From NCBI GenBank assembly GCA_003660235.1, contig QGON01000063.1, positions 60,967 through 124,966 on the forward strand: 64,000 nt of DNA, written 5' to 3'. Shown here in pieces: positions 36,515-45,868 of this stretch. The translations under genes and the position numbers were made by a program. The DNA comes from a bacterium endosymbiont of Escarpia laminata (GTDB lineage: Bacteria > Pseudomonadota > Gammaproteobacteria > Chromatiales > Chromatiaceae). Every line of letters begins with the position of its first letter. Position 1 is the stretch's first letter. A model generated the notes under the pieces. The model was not told the DNA's origin and made no database searches. It worked only from the letters and a program-made list of their open reading frames with translations.

Positions 36515-36970
36515 TCAACTGCCCCAAAGGCGCCGGATCCAGGATTTTTTGCTCAGTTTCGGGCTGGCGCCTGCGGCAAGAAAGAAGCCGGTGTACCGCA
36601 TGTCCTCTTCCATAATGTGCTTGGTGAGCCAGGTCTTGAGAAAATGCAGCAACTCGAAGCCGATGGCGGTTTTGCCCGACTCGACCTTCTCTATGAGCTC
36701 GACGACGTGACCAAGCAACTCGTCATGGATCTCTTTGTGCTCATCATAGCCGGGGTAGTTGAGAATGCGCATCAGGCTCTCTTCCACGGCAAAATGGATT
36801 CGGGTGTAGTCCGCGAGTTCTGCGAGAATGCCTTTGACGACATCGCTGCCATGGCGCTCGTGGATTGCCTGATGCATGCGGTTTATCAGATTCACCAGAA
36901 TCTTGTGCTGTTCGTCGATCTCCTCGATTCCAACGCTTAGCGAATCTGACCACACTACAAAGGCACCCAT
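36515..36970 (-). CDS. bacteriohemerythrin
   Basis: 151 residues with the full set of di-iron ligands: EQHK (~20-23), HFAVEE (~57-62), DEHKEIH (~75-81) and TKHIMEED (~115-122). Such proteins bind O2 reversibly and may carry oxygen, detoxify NO or sense O2 in microaerophiles. A GAGGAGA ribosome site precedes the ATG. The C-terminal ~20 residues are basic ([10 protein letters not shown]), outside the usual fold. Confidence 0.9.
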   Translation of the reverse strand: MGAFVVWSDSLSVGIEEIDEQHKILVNLINRMHQAIHERHGSDVVKGILAELADYTRIHFAVEESLMRILNYPGYDEHKEIHDELLGHVVELIEKVESGKTAIGFELLHFLKTWLTKHIMEEDMRYTGFFLAAGASPKLSKKSWIRRLWGS

Positions 36971-37074
36971 GGCGTATCTCCTCGGTTGGCATATCGTTCA
37001 AAAGATGCATGTAAGAAATATGAAGAACACTCATGCTATTTTACATTATTTTGCATTTGTTAATATGATCGTAG

Positions 37075-37569
37075 TTACTCAGAACGCTTCCAGTGCCCCG
37101 ATTTGCCGCCGGCTTTTTCCAATAGCCGTACTTGATTGATAGTCATGCCGCGATCGACAGCCTTACACATATCATAGATGGTCAATAGCGCCACCTGGGT
37201 TGCACAGAGCGCTTCCATCTCGACGCCGGTCTGACCACGGGTCTCCACCCTGCTCTGGCAGTAGACACTGTTGCTGTCTGGCTCAGGGATAAGATCGATA
37301 TTGACCTTGGTCAGTGCCAGTGGGTGGCATAGGGGCACCAGATCCGCGGTCTTTTTGGCGGCCATGATGCCGGCTACCCTGGCGATGCCGAGCACATCGC
37401 CCTTTTTATGCCCTCCCTGCATGATCAGTTGGAGGGTGTCAGGCTCCATTTGGATGCGTCCTTCAGTGACGGCTACGCGGTGGGTAACGGTTTTATCACC
37501 CACATCGACCATATGAGCCTCGCCGATAGCGTTGAAGTGGGTGAGTTCAGACATCTGTTTGTTACTCAT
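37075..37569 (-). CDS. moaC: cyclic pyranopterin monophosphate synthase MoaC
   Basis: 164 residues. Converts the MoaA product to cyclic pyranopterin monophosphate in molybdenum cofactor synthesis. Active-site blocks [11 protein letters not shown] (~77), [15 protein letters not shown] (~110) and [10 protein letters not shown] (~133) and the C-terminal KAGGKSG are intact. Its start overlaps the end of the phosphoesterase gene. No other mo cofactor genes are in the window. Confidence 0.96.
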   Translation of the reverse strand: MSNKQMSELTHFNAIGEAHMVDVGDKTVTHRVAVTEGRIQMEPDTLQLIMQGGHKKGDVLGIARVAGIMAAKKTADLVPLCHPLALTKVNIDLIPEPDSNSVYCQSRVETRGQTGVEMEALCATQVALLTIYDMCKAVDRGMTINQVRLLEKAGGKSGHWKRSE

Positions 37570-38101
37570 CGTCCTCGTGTTCTATCTTCTTCGAGATCTC
37601 GCGAACCTCAAACTGCATGCTTTCAAGATCGGCCATGACGTAGGTGGCTGCGGATTTTCCGACGCCACCGATAGTGCCGGGATTGACCAGCGGGGTCTTG
37701 CCGCCCTTGATGTTGGGCAGGTCTTCAAATTTGACTTTGTGACTGTGGCCACAGCAGACCAGATCCCAGTTGCCGGTTGCGGCGATCGCACGCGCATAAT
37801 GGGGGTAGTGCACCAGAAAGATGCGTTTTCCCGCCAGTTTCACCCCGGCATCCATACCATGATATTCAATCACGCTGTCTTTATGACTGGTGAGACGCCC
37901 CAAGGTATAGAGGTCGCCGGTATTGTTGCCATGAATGACGTGTACCGGTAAACGGTGTTTATTCAGGCATTTCAGTGTGCTGGGCGCGACAACATCGCCA
38001 CAATGCAGGACTGCTTCGGCACCCAGCGACTTGGCCTCGGCAACCGCCGCGTCGAGCAGGGGGATATGGTCATGGCTGTCGGATAAAATGCAGATCTTCA
38101 T
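37562..38101 (-). CDS. YfcE/MJ0936-type metallophosphoesterase
   Basis: 179-residue calcineurin-like phosphodiesterase. Metal-site motifs appear in order: LSDSHDH (~5-11), LHCGDV (~32), HGNNTGD (~57), HYPHYA (~98), CGHSHK (~115) and NPGTIGG (~137). Probably hydrolyses phosphodiesters with a dinuclear metal centre; the physiological substrate is unknown. Overlaps moaC by eight bases. Confidence 0.9.
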   Translation of the reverse strand: MKICILSDSHDHIPLLDAAVAEAKSLGAEAVLHCGDVVAPSTLKCLNKHRLPVHVIHGNNTGDLYTLGRLTSHKDSVIEYHGMDAGVKLAGKRIFLVHYPHYARAIAATGNWDLVCCGHSHKVKFEDLPNIKGGKTPLVNPGTIGGVGKSAATYVMADLESMQFEVREISKKIEHEDDE

Positions 38102-38163
38102 GGATTTTGGTTGCTTTGGGGAGGGCAGGCCATTATAGCTCGTTCACGCCCCCGTTCGCCCCG

Positions 38164-38712
38164 TTAGAAATTGGGTTTTTCAGGGGCTTCCTGGTACATC
38201 TTGACGCTCGATAGAATCTCCTCTTTCGCTTCATCGATTCCGTACCAGCCGTCGACGCGCACCCACTTCCCTTCGTCGAGGTCTTTGTAGTGCTCGAAGA
38301 AGTGGGAGATGCGGTTGAGTACGTCACCGGCTAAATCCCGGAAGCTCTGTACTTGACGGTAGGATTTGCAGGACTTGTCGATCGGTACAGCGAGAATCTT
38401 GGCGTCATCGCCTGACTCATCCTTCATCTTGAGTACGCCGACTGGGCGGCAGGAGATGACCGACCCTGGGATCAAGGGATAGGGAGTAAGCACCAGCACA
38501 TCGACCGGGTCGCCGTCTGGTGAGAGCGTGTGGGGCACATAACCGTAATTACAGGGGTAGTGCATGGCTGTGGACATGAAACGGTCGACGAACATTGCGC
38601 CGGTTTCCTTATCCAGCTCATATTTGACGGGATCTGAATGAGCTGGAATCTCAATGATGACATTGATTTCATTGGGTAGGTTGTTGCCGGAACTGACTCT
38701 GTCCAGATTCAT
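38164..38712 (-). CDS. ppa: soluble inorganic pyrophosphatase (family I)
   Basis: 182 residues. Signature blocks for Mg2+/PPi binding: [15 protein letters not shown] (~29), NYGYVPHT (~54) and the catalytic [10 protein letters not shown] (~65). Hydrolyses cytoplasmic PPi irreversibly, drawing biosynthetic reactions forward. It lies directly beside the membrane proton-pumping PPase gene; the two would compete for PPi, so differential regulation is expected. Confidence 0.96.
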   Translation of the reverse strand: MNLDRVSSGNNLPNEINVIIEIPAHSDPVKYELDKETGAMFVDRFMSTAMHYPCNYGYVPHTLSPDGDPVDVLVLTPYPLIPGSVISCRPVGVLKMKDESGDDAKILAVPIDKSCKSYRQVQSFRDLAGDVLNRISHFFEHYKDLDEGKWVRVDGWYGIDEAKEEILSSVKMYQEAPEKPNF

Positions 38713-38943
38713 AAATTGCTACCTTTATGGGCGCAAAAGGTCGAATAGATGTCGGCCTATGTGTGTAAAGCCTATTTTGTTGATTGGCGATGCCGACCTG
38801 AACGATCGATCTACTGCCATGCAATTTTGGGCTAGGTTAAGGGTATGTGCGGCGGGTGTCCAGCTTGTTGAGCATTTCCCTTTTTTATGGAGCGGGAATT
38901 TTTTTGTTGGGATGTCTGGTTGTGGGTCAAAAATGAACCCAAC

Positions 38944-38969
38944 AAAAAAGGGGAGCCGAAGCCCCCCTT
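38944..38969 (-). terminator. intrinsic terminator of hppA
   Basis: On the minus strand AAGGGGgGC-TTCG-GCtCCCCTT is followed by a T-run, a classic UUCG-capped terminator 25 bases after the hppA stop codon. Confidence 0.9.
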
Positions 38970-38994
38970 ATTCAATCAAACCAGAGGTCTGAAA

Positions 38995-41025
38995 TTACAG
39001 CAGCGGTACGATCAGCAGTGCAACGATGTTGATGATCTTGATCAGCGGATTGATCGCAGGACCAGCGGTGTCTTTGTAGGGGTCGCCTACGGTGTCGCCG
39101 GTAACGGCAGCCTTATGGGCGTCTGAGCCCTTGCCGCCGAAGTTGCCGTCCTCGATATACTTCTTGGCGTTATCCCATGCGCCACCACCGGTGGTCATGG
39201 AGATGGCGACGAACAGGCCGGTTACGATGGTGCCGATCAGCAGGCCACCCAGTGCCTGAGCACCGAGGGTCAGACCCACAATCACGGGAACCGCGATTGG
39301 CAGCATCGAAGGTATGATCATCTCCTTGATGGCCGATTTGGTCAGCATGTCCACAGCCCTGCCATAGTCAGGTTTTTCGCTGTAATCCATGATGCCAGGC
39401 TTCTCCTTGAACTGGCGACGCACTTCGTTGACGATACCGCCGGCGGCGCGGCCAACAGCTTCCATCGCCATGGCGCCGAACAGGAAGGGCACCAGACCGC
39501 CGATGAAGAGACCGATGATGACCATGTGGTTGGAGAGATCAAAGCTCAGCGCATGACCCAGATGATTCTCCAGACTGTGGGTGTAGTCGGCGAACAGCAC
39601 CAGCGCGGCCAGACCGGCGGAACCGATGGCGTAGCCCTTGGTGACCGCCTTGGTGGTGTTACCCACGGCATCCAGAGGATCGGTGATGTTGCGGATCTTC
39701 TCGTCCAGCTCGGCCATCTCGGCGATACCACCGGCGTTATCGGTGATCGGGCCGTAGGCGTCGAGGGCGACGATGATGCCGGTCATGGAGAGCATTGCGG
39801 TTGCGGCGATGGCGATACCGTAGAGGCCAGCCAGGTCGTGGGCGCCCCAGATGGAGGCGCAGACGGCGAGTACAGGGGCCGCAGTAGACTTCATGGAGAG
39901 GCCCAGGCCGGCGATCACGTTGGTGCCGTCACCCGTGGTGGAGGCCTCAGCGATGTGTCTGACTGGGGAATACTCAGTTGCGGTGTAGTACTCGGTGATC
40001 ACAACCATCACGGCAGTCAGCACCAGACCGATCATGGCGGAGCCAAACAGCGCGATGACCGGGTTGGTGACGCCTTCGATAACCACGTCAGCCATCATGT
40101 AGTCGGTGACGAAGTAGAAGGCCACTGCGGCGATGATGCCAGCAACGGCCAGACCCTTGTAGAGGGCGATCATGATCCGGGTATCACCCTCTTTCGTCTG
40201 CACGAAGTAGGTGCCGATTATGGAAGCGATGATGGAGACGCCGCCGAGCACCAACGGATAGGTGATCGCAGAGCCGCCGGTGACCAGCAGGCTGCCGAGC
40301 AGCATGGTGGCGACCACGGTTACCGCGTAGGTCTCGAACAGGTCAGCGGCCATGCCGGCGCAGTCGCCCACGTTGTCGCCCACGTTATCGGCGATAACAG
40401 CAGGGTTGCGTGGGTCATCCTCGGGGATGCCTGCCTCTACTTTACCAACGATGTCAGCGCCCACATCCGCACCCTTGGTGAAGATGCCGCCGCCGAGTCG
40501 TGCAAAGATGGAGATCAGCGAGCCACCGAAAGCGAGGCCGACCAGCGCATGCAGGGCATCACTGTCGGAGACGCCCATGCTGTGAAGGACGGCGTAGTAA
40601 CCGGCCACACCCAGCAGACCCAGACCAACTACCAGCATGCCGGTGATGGCGCCGCCGCGGAATGCAATCTGTAGTGCAGCGTTGATGCCGTGGTTGGCGG
40701 CTTCTGCGGTCCGCAGGTTGGCGCGGACCGAGATGTTCATGCCGATGAAACCGGTGACGCCGGACAGGATGGCACCGATGGCGAAGCCGATGGCTGTGGC
40801 CGTGCCCAAGGCGGCAAAAAGGACCACAAACATGATAGCGCCGACGATACCGATGGCAGTGTACTGGCGGTTAAGATAGGCGCTGGCGCCCTCCTGTATG
40901 GCAGCGGCGATCTCTTTCATTCGATCGTTGCCTTCCGGCTGTGCCAGTATCCATTTGATGGATACAACTCCATAAGCCAGTGCAGCAACGGCACAGACCA
41001 GACTAAAAATTAGTTCGTTACTCAC
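38995..41025 (-). CDS. hppA: proton-translocating membrane pyrophosphatase HppA
   Basis: 676 residues, about 16 transmembrane helices. Couples PPi hydrolysis to H+ export. The PPi/Mg-binding motifs are visible: [20 protein letters not shown] quoted at its core [11 protein letters not shown] (~187), [19 protein letters not shown] (~212) and the C-terminal [11 protein letters not shown] plus [18 protein letters not shown]. The segment [16 protein letters not shown] carries Lys where K+-dependent enzymes have Ala, which by family knowledge indicates the K+-independent proton-pumping type. It has its own terminator and is separated from pfp by another, so it is probably transcribed separately. 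Confidence 0.96.
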   Translation of the reverse strand: MSNELIFSLVCAVAALAYGVVSIKWILAQPEGNDRMKEIAAAIQEGASAYLNRQYTAIGIVGAIMFVVLFAALGTATAIGFAIGAILSGVTGFIGMNISVRANLRTAEAANHGINAALQIAFRGGAITGMLVVGLGLLGVAGYYAVLHSMGVSDSDALHALVGLAFGGSLISIFARLGGGIFTKGADVGADIVGKVEAGIPEDDPRNPAVIADNVGDNVGDCAGMAADLFETYAVTVVATMLLGSLLVTGGSAITYPLVLGGVSIIASIIGTYFVQTKEGDTRIMIALYKGLAVAGIIAAVAFYFVTDYMMADVVIEGVTNPVIALFGSAMIGLVLTAVMVVITEYYTATEYSPVRHIAEASTTGDGTNVIAGLGLSMKSTAAPVLAVCASIWGAHDLAGLYGIAIAATAMLSMTGIIVALDAYGPITDNAGGIAEMAELDEKIRNITDPLDAVGNTTKAVTKGYAIGSAGLAALVLFADYTHSLENHLGHALSFDLSNHMVIIGLFIGGLVPFLFGAMAMEAVGRAAGGIVNEVRRQFKEKPGIMDYSEKPDYGRAVDMLTKSAIKEMIIPSMLPIAVPVIVGLTLGAQALGGLLIGTIVTGLFVAISMTTGGGAWDNAKKYIEDGNFGGKGSDAHKAAVTGDTVGDPYKDTAGPAINPLIKIINIVALLIVPLL

Positions 41026-41175
41026 GTAGGAACCCTCCTCAACGTATTAATAGATCGGATAATGGTTTTTTGGTCGATATTACTTCGGTTGCGGGTCGCG
41101 CTTCCCCACGCGCAGACCTGCTACTTTCTAATATTCCTAAATACCAAATCTTTGACTCGAATCAAATCAGGCGAA

Positions 41176-41201
41176 ATAAAAGGGGCGATGAAACAGCCCC
41201 C
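41176..41201 (-). terminator. intrinsic terminator between pfp and hppA
   Basis: On the minus strand GGGGGC...GCCCC forms a short GC stem followed by TTTTTATTT, 14 bases after the pfp stop codon. Confidence 0.75.
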
Positions 41202-41214
41202 ACGATGTTTGGCC

Positions 41215-42471
41215 TTAGATTTTAAACTCTTCCAGCTTTTTCGGCACTGCCGCTCCCTTCATGGTGACGTACTTGGGCATTCCATTGTCGTCATACTCGG
41301 GGTAGGCCTCGCCCTTGATCAGCGGGTAGAGATACTCCTTGCATTTGTCGGTGATGCCGAAGCCATCTGCGGAGATGAAATCCACCGGCATCATCTTCTC
41401 GACATTGGCGACCTCGCTCAGCGGGGCTTCACCGATGCTCCACTTGTAGGGATTGGAAGATTCACGAACCACGGTCGGCATGATGGAATTCTTGCCTTCC
41501 AGCGCCTTTTCGACAGCGGCCTGGCCCAGGGCATAGGCCTGCTCGACATCAGATTCAGAGGCCAGGTGACGAGCGGCGCGTTGCAGATAATCGGCCACGG
41601 CCCAGTGGAACTTGAGATCCAGGGCATCCTTGATTATGTTGGCGACGACCGGCGCAGCGCCACCCAGCTGGGCGTGACCGAAGGAGTCACGGGTGCCTTG
41701 CTCTGCGAGGAAGGTGCCATCGGGGTAGTGTGCGCCCTCGGAGACGCAGATGGTGCAGTAGCCGTGCTCTTTCACCTTGGCATCGACTGCAGCGATGAAT
41801 TTTTCCTTGTTGAACTCGATCTCAGGGAACAGGGTGACAACCGGAATGCCGTAGTCCTCGACCAGCGCGCCGGCGGCGGCGATCCAGCCGGCGTGACGAC
41901 CCATCACCTCGATGACGAAGATCTTGGTGGAGGTGGCGGCCATGGAGCGCACATCGTAGGAGGCCTCCAGGGTGGAAACCGCGATGTACTTGGCTACGGA
42001 ACCGAAACCAGGGCAGTTGTCGGTGATCGGCAGGTCGTTGTCCACGGTTTTCGGCACATGGATTGCCTGGACCGGGTAGCCCATCTTTTCGGAGAGCTGG
42101 GAGACCTTGTAGCAGGTGTCGGCAGAGTCGCCGCCGCCATTATAGAAAAAGTAGCCGATGTTGTGGGCCTTGAAGATCTCGATGAGGCGCTCATATTCAC
42201 GCTTGCTCTCCTCAAGACCTTTCAGCTTGAAGCGGCAGGAACCGAAACCGCCGGAAGGGGTGGTCTTCAGTGCGGCGATATCCTCAGCGGACTCCTGGGA
42301 GGTGTCGATCAGATCTTCGGTCAGTGCGCCGATGATGCCGTTGCGGCCGGCGTAGACGTTGGCGATCTTATCGCTGTGCTTGCGGCAGGTCTCGATGACG
42401 CCACAGGCGGACGAGTTGATGACTGCGGTCACACCACCGGACTGGGCGTAAAAGGCATTCTTTGCTGTCAT
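41215..42471 (-). CDS. pfp: pyrophosphate--fructose 6-phosphate 1-phosphotransferase
   Basis: 418 residues. PPi-dependent phosphofructokinase, reversible between glycolysis and gluconeogenesis; related enzymes in methanotrophs and sulfur-oxidising symbionts also act on sedoheptulose-7-P and ribulose-5-P in the Calvin cycle. Key motifs: YAQSGGVTAVINSS (8-21), FYNGGGDSADT (~107, phosphoryl-donor site), PKTVDNDLP (~140, with the Lys typical of PPi enzymes) and EVMGRHAGWIA (~190). Adjacent to hppA, matching the hppA-pfp pairing known from such organisms. Confidence 0.95.
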   Translation of the reverse strand: MTAKNAFYAQSGGVTAVINSSACGVIETCRKHSDKIANVYAGRNGIIGALTEDLIDTSQESAEDIAALKTTPSGGFGSCRFKLKGLEESKREYERLIEIFKAHNIGYFFYNGGGDSADTCYKVSQLSEKMGYPVQAIHVPKTVDNDLPITDNCPGFGSVAKYIAVSTLEASYDVRSMAATSTKIFVIEVMGRHAGWIAAAGALVEDYGIPVVTLFPEIEFNKEKFIAAVDAKVKEHGYCTICVSEGAHYPDGTFLAEQGTRDSFGHAQLGGAAPVVANIIKDALDLKFHWAVADYLQRAARHLASESDVEQAYALGQAAVEKALEGKNSIMPTVVRESSNPYKWSIGEAPLSEVANVEKMMPVDFISADGFGITDKCKEYLYPLIKGEAYPEYDDNGMPKYVTMKGAAVPKKLEEFKI

Positions 42472-42523
42472 GTCTGGCTAACTCCCTAATTTAATAGCGG
42501 AAAAACGGATATTGTCTGGAACT

Positions 42524-42871
42524 TTATTTCAGGTCGCCCCGCTCTTTGGCCGCATAATCGGCCTGTGTTTGCAGCAGGGAGACGATACATTCGGTCAAAT
42601 CGTCATATTCACGGACGCCGGTACCGTACTGCTGGTATCCCCGGTAGAAAAACTGGCAGCGGTATTGACGGTCGCCCGTCTTGAACAGCACGAAGTTGCA
42701 GTCGTCCTCGTTCCAGTAGACGACCGGACAGCTTGTGAGCTCTCTGTCAGAGAGCATTAGACGTATCTCAGCGTCTGCGAGCTGCAAAGGCACATCGCGA
42801 TCGTAGCGCTCTTTGAGGGTGGTATCGATGATCCAGCGCTCTGAGTCGGTAATATCTGAAATTTCCGGCAT
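42524..42871 (-). CDS. conserved hypothetical protein, 115 aa
   Basis: Acidic soluble protein with no recognised domain, rich in Asp/Glu/Tyr (FFYRGYQQYGTGVREYDD). No signal peptide or membrane segment. It lies 52 bases upstream of pfp on the same strand without an intervening terminator, so co-transcription with pfp is likely and a link to PPi/sugar-phosphate metabolism is possible. Family not recognised. Confidence 0.7.
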   Translation of the reverse strand: MPEISDITDSERWIIDTTLKERYDRDVPLQLADAEIRLMLSDRELTSCPVVYWNEDDCNFVLFKTGDRQYRCQFFYRGYQQYGTGVREYDDLTECIVSLLQTQADYAAKERGDLK

Positions 42872-43192
42872 GGGGGGAAGGTCTGGAGTCCGTCAATTAA
42901 ATCAAGCCCAGAGTCGCCGGGCCACGGGGGGCGAAGCATAATCGATTGCCTCGGATGAGTACATAACTTCGTTGACTTTAGGGGTATTCTGATATTAGCT
43001 TACCCAAGCTGATCAACGGCGGCCAATCCAAAACTTAGATACAGTCATGGAATTTCCTAATTAGCTGATGGTGTAGGGCATGGGACAGCGTTTTTTTCCG
43101 CTTCCTACAGCGTTTGGGACATGGGTGTTTATGCAAAATTGGCTGTGGGTCGGCCACACATAAGATACCACTTAACTTAAAGGGGAGTGGCG
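42872..43192. other. divergent promoter region between the 115-aa gene and adk
   Basis: No gene. AT-rich portions around 42960-43030 probably hold promoters for both directions, including a TTGACT at ~42972 on the plus strand with an AT-rich -10 about 17 bases later (weak). GGGGAG at 43182-43187 is the adk ribosome site. Confidence 0.4.
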
Positions 43193-45154
43193 ATGAGAAT
43201 CGTTCTGCTTGGAGCGCCAGGATCGGGTAAGGGAACCCAGGCCAAAAAGATTGTGGGGAAATACGGGATTCCCCAGATCTCCACCGGGGATCTGTTGCGG
43301 GCCGCTGTGGCTGCGGAGTCTGAACTGGGCAGACAGGCCAAGGAGGCAATGGAGTCGGGGCACCTGGTTTCCGATGATATTGTCCTGGCCATGATCCAGG
43401 AGCGTCTGCGGGCCCAAGATGTGAAGGAGGGATACATTCTCGACGGTTTCCCGCGCAATCTTGCACAGTCCGAGACCCTAGATGCCATGCTCAATGAGTT
43501 GGGCCAGCCTTTGGATCTCGCGATACTCATCCATGTGGAAACCGATGCGCTGATGGAGCGGCTCGTGGGGCGGCGCAATTGCGAGTCCTGCGGCCAGATG
43601 TACAACATCTACAGCAATCCCACTATCGTCGAAGGTGTGTGTGACAAGTGTGGCGGCAAGCTGCATCAGCGGGTGGATGATAATGAAGAGACCATCAGTC
43701 ATCGGCTGCACGTCTATGACAACCTGACCGTGCCACTGATCGAACATTATGATGAACAGGGCAAGCTGCGTCGGATCGAAGGCGCGGGGGAGATTGAAGA
43801 GATCTTTGCAGGCGTTTGTCAGATTCTGGATGGGGTCGCTGCTTCCCCTGTAGTTGAGGCGGAAACGCCGCTGCCGGAAAAGGGAGATGAAGTGATGGAG
43901 CCGGAACGGATTGCAGCACCCGAACCGGAGTCTGAACCTGAGGTTGTTGTGGTGGTCGAGGCAGAGCCGGTCGCAGTGATGGAGGCGGTTGAAGAGAAAG
44001 TGCCTGAGAAAAGCACGGTGGCCGAAGAGAAGGTTGTCACGAGGAAGAAGGCGCCGGCGAAGAAAAAGGCCTCCGCCAGGAAAAAGGTAGCGGCAAAGAA
44101 GAAGGTGTCCACCAAGAAAAAGGCGGCGGCGAAGAAAAAGGCTTCCGCCAAGAAAAAGGTGTCGACCAAAAAGAAGGCGACGGCGAAGAAGAAGGCCTCC
44201 GCCAGGAAAAAGGTAGCGGCAAAGAAGAAGGTGTCCACCAAGAAAAAGGCAACGGCGAAGAAAAAGGCCTCCGCCAAGAAAAAGGTGGCGGCAAAGAAGA
44301 AGGTGTCCACCAAGAAGAAGGCGACGGCGAAGAAGAAAGCCTCCGCCAAGAAAAAGGTGTCGACCAAAAAGAAGGCGACGGCGAAGAAGAAGGCCTCCGC
44401 CAAGAAAAAGGTAGCGGCCAAGAAGAAGGCGTCCACCAAAAAGAAGGCGACGGCCAAGAAGAAGGCCTCCGCCAGGAAAAAGGTAGCGGCAAAGAAGAAG
44501 GTGTCCACCAAGAAAAAGGCAACGGCGAAGAAAAAGGCCTCCGCCAAGAAAAAGGTGGCGGCAAAGAAGAAGGTGTCCACCAAGAAGAAGGCGACGGCGA
44601 AGAAGAAAGCCTCCGCCAAGAAAAAGGTGTCGACCAAAAAGAAGGCGACGGCGAAGAAGAAGGCCTCCGCCAAGAAAAAGGTAGCGGCCAAGAAGAAGGC
44701 GTCCACCAAAAAGAAGGCGACGGCCAAGAAGAAGGCCTCCGCCAGGAAAAAGGTAGCGGCAAAGAAGAAGGTGTCCACCAAGAAAAAGGCAACGGCGAAG
44801 AAAAAGGCCTCCGCCAAGAAAAAGGAGGCGGCAAAGAAGAAGGGGTCCACCAAGAAGAAGGCGACGGCGAAGAAGAAGGCTTCCGCCAAGAAAAAGGTAG
44901 CGATCAGGAAGAAGGTGTCGACCAAAAAGAAGGCGACGGCGAAGAAAAAGGCCTCCGCCAAGAAAAAGGTGGCTGCAAAGAAGAAGGTGTCCAGCAAAAA
45001 GAAGGTGACGGCGAAGAAAAAGGCTTCCGCCAAGAAAAAGGTGTCTTCCAAAAAGAAAGCCGTTGGGAAGAAGAAAGGCTCTTCCAAGAAGAGAATGGCC
45101 AGGAAGAAGAAAGTGACCGCCAAGAGGAAAGCGGTTGGAAAGCGGCGGCGGTAG
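43193..45154 (+). CDS. adk: adenylate kinase with long histone H1-like lysine-rich C-terminal extension
   Basis: 653 residues, three times the usual ~217. Residues 1-215 are a complete long-type adenylate kinase (AMP + ATP = 2 ADP): P-loop GAPGSGKGTQ (7-16), STGDLLRA, GFPRN (~84) and a zinc LID with CESCGQ (~130) and CDKCGG (~150). An acidic Pro/Glu-rich linker (~220-285) follows, then about 370 residues of hexapeptide units of the form xxxKKK with Ala, Ser, Thr, Val (e.g. ASAKKK, VSTKKK), resembling bacterial histone H1-like DNA-binding tails. The frame is open throughout; the ATG at 43193 is chosen for its GGGGAG. The tail may bind DNA, RNA or polyphosphate (inference). An internal start may also make the tail alone. 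Confidence 0.9.
   Translation: MRIVLLGAPGSGKGTQAKKIVGKYGIPQISTGDLLRAAVAAESELGRQAKEAMESGHLVSDDIVLAMIQERLRAQDVKEGYILDGFPRNLAQSETLDAMLNELGQPLDLAILIHVETDALMERLVGRRNCESCGQMYNIYSNPTIVEGVCDKCGGKLHQRVDDNEETISHRLHVYDNLTVPLIEHYDEQGKLRRIEGAGEIEEIFAGVCQILDGVAASPVVEAETPLPEKGDEVMEPERIAAPEPESEPEVVVVVEAEPVAVMEAVEEKVPEKSTVAEEKVVTRKKAPAKKKASARKKVAAKKKVSTKKKAAAKKKASAKKKVSTKKKATAKKKASARKKVAAKKKVSTKKKATAKKKASAKKKVAAKKKVSTKKKATAKKKASAKKKVSTKKKATAKKKASAKKKVAAKKKASTKKKATAKKKASARKKVAAKKKVSTKKKATAKKKASAKKKVAAKKKVSTKKKATAKKKASAKKKVSTKKKATAKKKASAKKKVAAKKKASTKKKATAKKKASARKKVAAKKKVSTKKKATAKKKASAKKKEAAKKKGSTKKKATAKKKASAKKKVAIRKKVSTKKKATAKKKASAKKKVAAKKKVSSKKKVTAKKKASAKKKVSSKKKAVGKKKGSSKKRMARKKKVTAKRKAVGKRRR
44191..44880 (+). 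repeat. 270-bp tandem repeat in the adk extension
   Basis: Bases 44191-44460 are repeated base for base at 44461-44730, and a third copy starts at 44731, exact to 44825 and then with a few substitutions to at least 44880. Each copy encodes 15 hexapeptide units (90 residues). The surrounding tail is built of the same 18-bp units in diverged form. Confidence 0.92.
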
Positions 45155-45178
45155 CCCCTCAATCCATTGCCTGATGAG

Positions 45179-45209
45179 AAAGGGCTCCCTGAGTCGGGAG
45201 CCCTTTTTT
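45179..45209 (+). terminator. intrinsic terminator of adk
   Basis: AAGGGCTCCC-TGAGTC-GGGAGCCCTT followed by TTTT, 25 bases after the adk stop codon. Confidence 0.92.
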
Positions 45210-45231
45210 GTGGTGCCCAGAGAGCTTAACC

Positions 45232-45298
45232 GTGGGAGCGGCGCCTCCGCCGCGATTTACCTATCTACAGAGTCATCGCGGCGGGGCGCAGCTCCCAC
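45232..45298. repeat. dispersed inverted repeat, family B (GTGGGAGCGGCGC...)
   Basis: Arms GTGGGAGCGGCGCCTCCGCC and GGCGGGGCGCAGCTCCCAC pair with small mismatches around a CGCGAT...ATCGCG inner stem. A second copy lies at 49243-49309. Confidence 0.8.
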
Positions 45299-45337
45299 AA
45301 TTTAATTTATTACTCCCTCCGATTGCGGATGAGATAT

Positions 45338-45868
45338 TTAATCCTTTGTTTCACCCGCCCGCCGGAATTCAGTACTGCGGCACCCGGAGCAGGGTGGGAT
45401 GTGTCCAGTTTTTTTGAAGTGCATCTCTTTGCCGCAGCTTGAGCAGATCAGTGTGCCGGGCCCGGTGACCTCGCCGGTGTGGTATCGGGATGCCTCTTTT
45501 GCCCGCGCAGCGATCTTGTTCAGCTCCAGCTTGGTCTGATCCGCAACTCGGGAGAACATCTCGATCATTCGGTTTTCCACCTGCTGGACATCAAAATGCC
45601 ACCACTCGGATAACTGTTCCCCGGTCTCAATCAAATAGTGCGCGGCATCTTTTACATCCCGCTCGACATAACCGGCGACCTTATCCGCCTCCTCGCGGCT
45701 CAGTTCACCCAGTTCGACGACCTTCTCCTTGGCATCGTCAAAATAGTCCTTGAGACCCGGGATGGTATTCTCCTTTGCCGATTCAATGGCATCATGCACA
45801 TGCTCGAGAATATCCTCATAAGCGTCTGTGAGTCTGTCCAGTGGGTTTTTGTTGTCGGGATCTGTCAT
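45338..45868 (-). CDS. zinc ribbon-containing protein, DUF1451 (YbeL-like)
   Basis: 176 residues. Long amphipathic helices (~5-135, rich in Glu/Lys/Asp) end in a zinc ribbon with CSSCGKE (~141) and CSGCRSTEF (~160). Function unknown. In E. coli the homologue ybeL is beside leuS, and leuS is only 700 bases away here, so the neighbourhood is conserved. It is divergent from the globin gene. Confidence 0.88.
   Translation of the reverse strand: MTDPDNKNPLDRLTDAYEDILEHVHDAIESAKENTIPGLKDYFDDAKEKVVELGELSREEADKVAGYVERDVKDAAHYLIETGEQLSEWWHFDVQQVENRMIEMFSRVADQTKLELNKIAARAKEASRYHTGEVTGPGTLICSSCGKEMHFKKTGHIPPCSGCRSTEFRRAGETKD

Noticed and set aside
39526..40674. 382-residue plus-strand frame opposite hppA
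   Set aside because: Asp/Gly/His-rich shadow of the hppA coding sequence.
41062..42489. 475-residue plus-strand frame opposite pfp
   Set aside because: Antisense shadow of a clear pfp gene; no domain or ribosome site.
44041..45150. CRISPR array (periodic repeats)
   Set aside because: The repeats are coding, without unique spacers, and in frame with adk.
43819..45162. 447-residue minus-strand frame opposite the adk tail
   Set aside because: It is the mirror of the Lys-rich repeat (FF/A/L-rich periodic sequence), has no ribosome site, and arises because the repeat lacks stop codons on the other strand.
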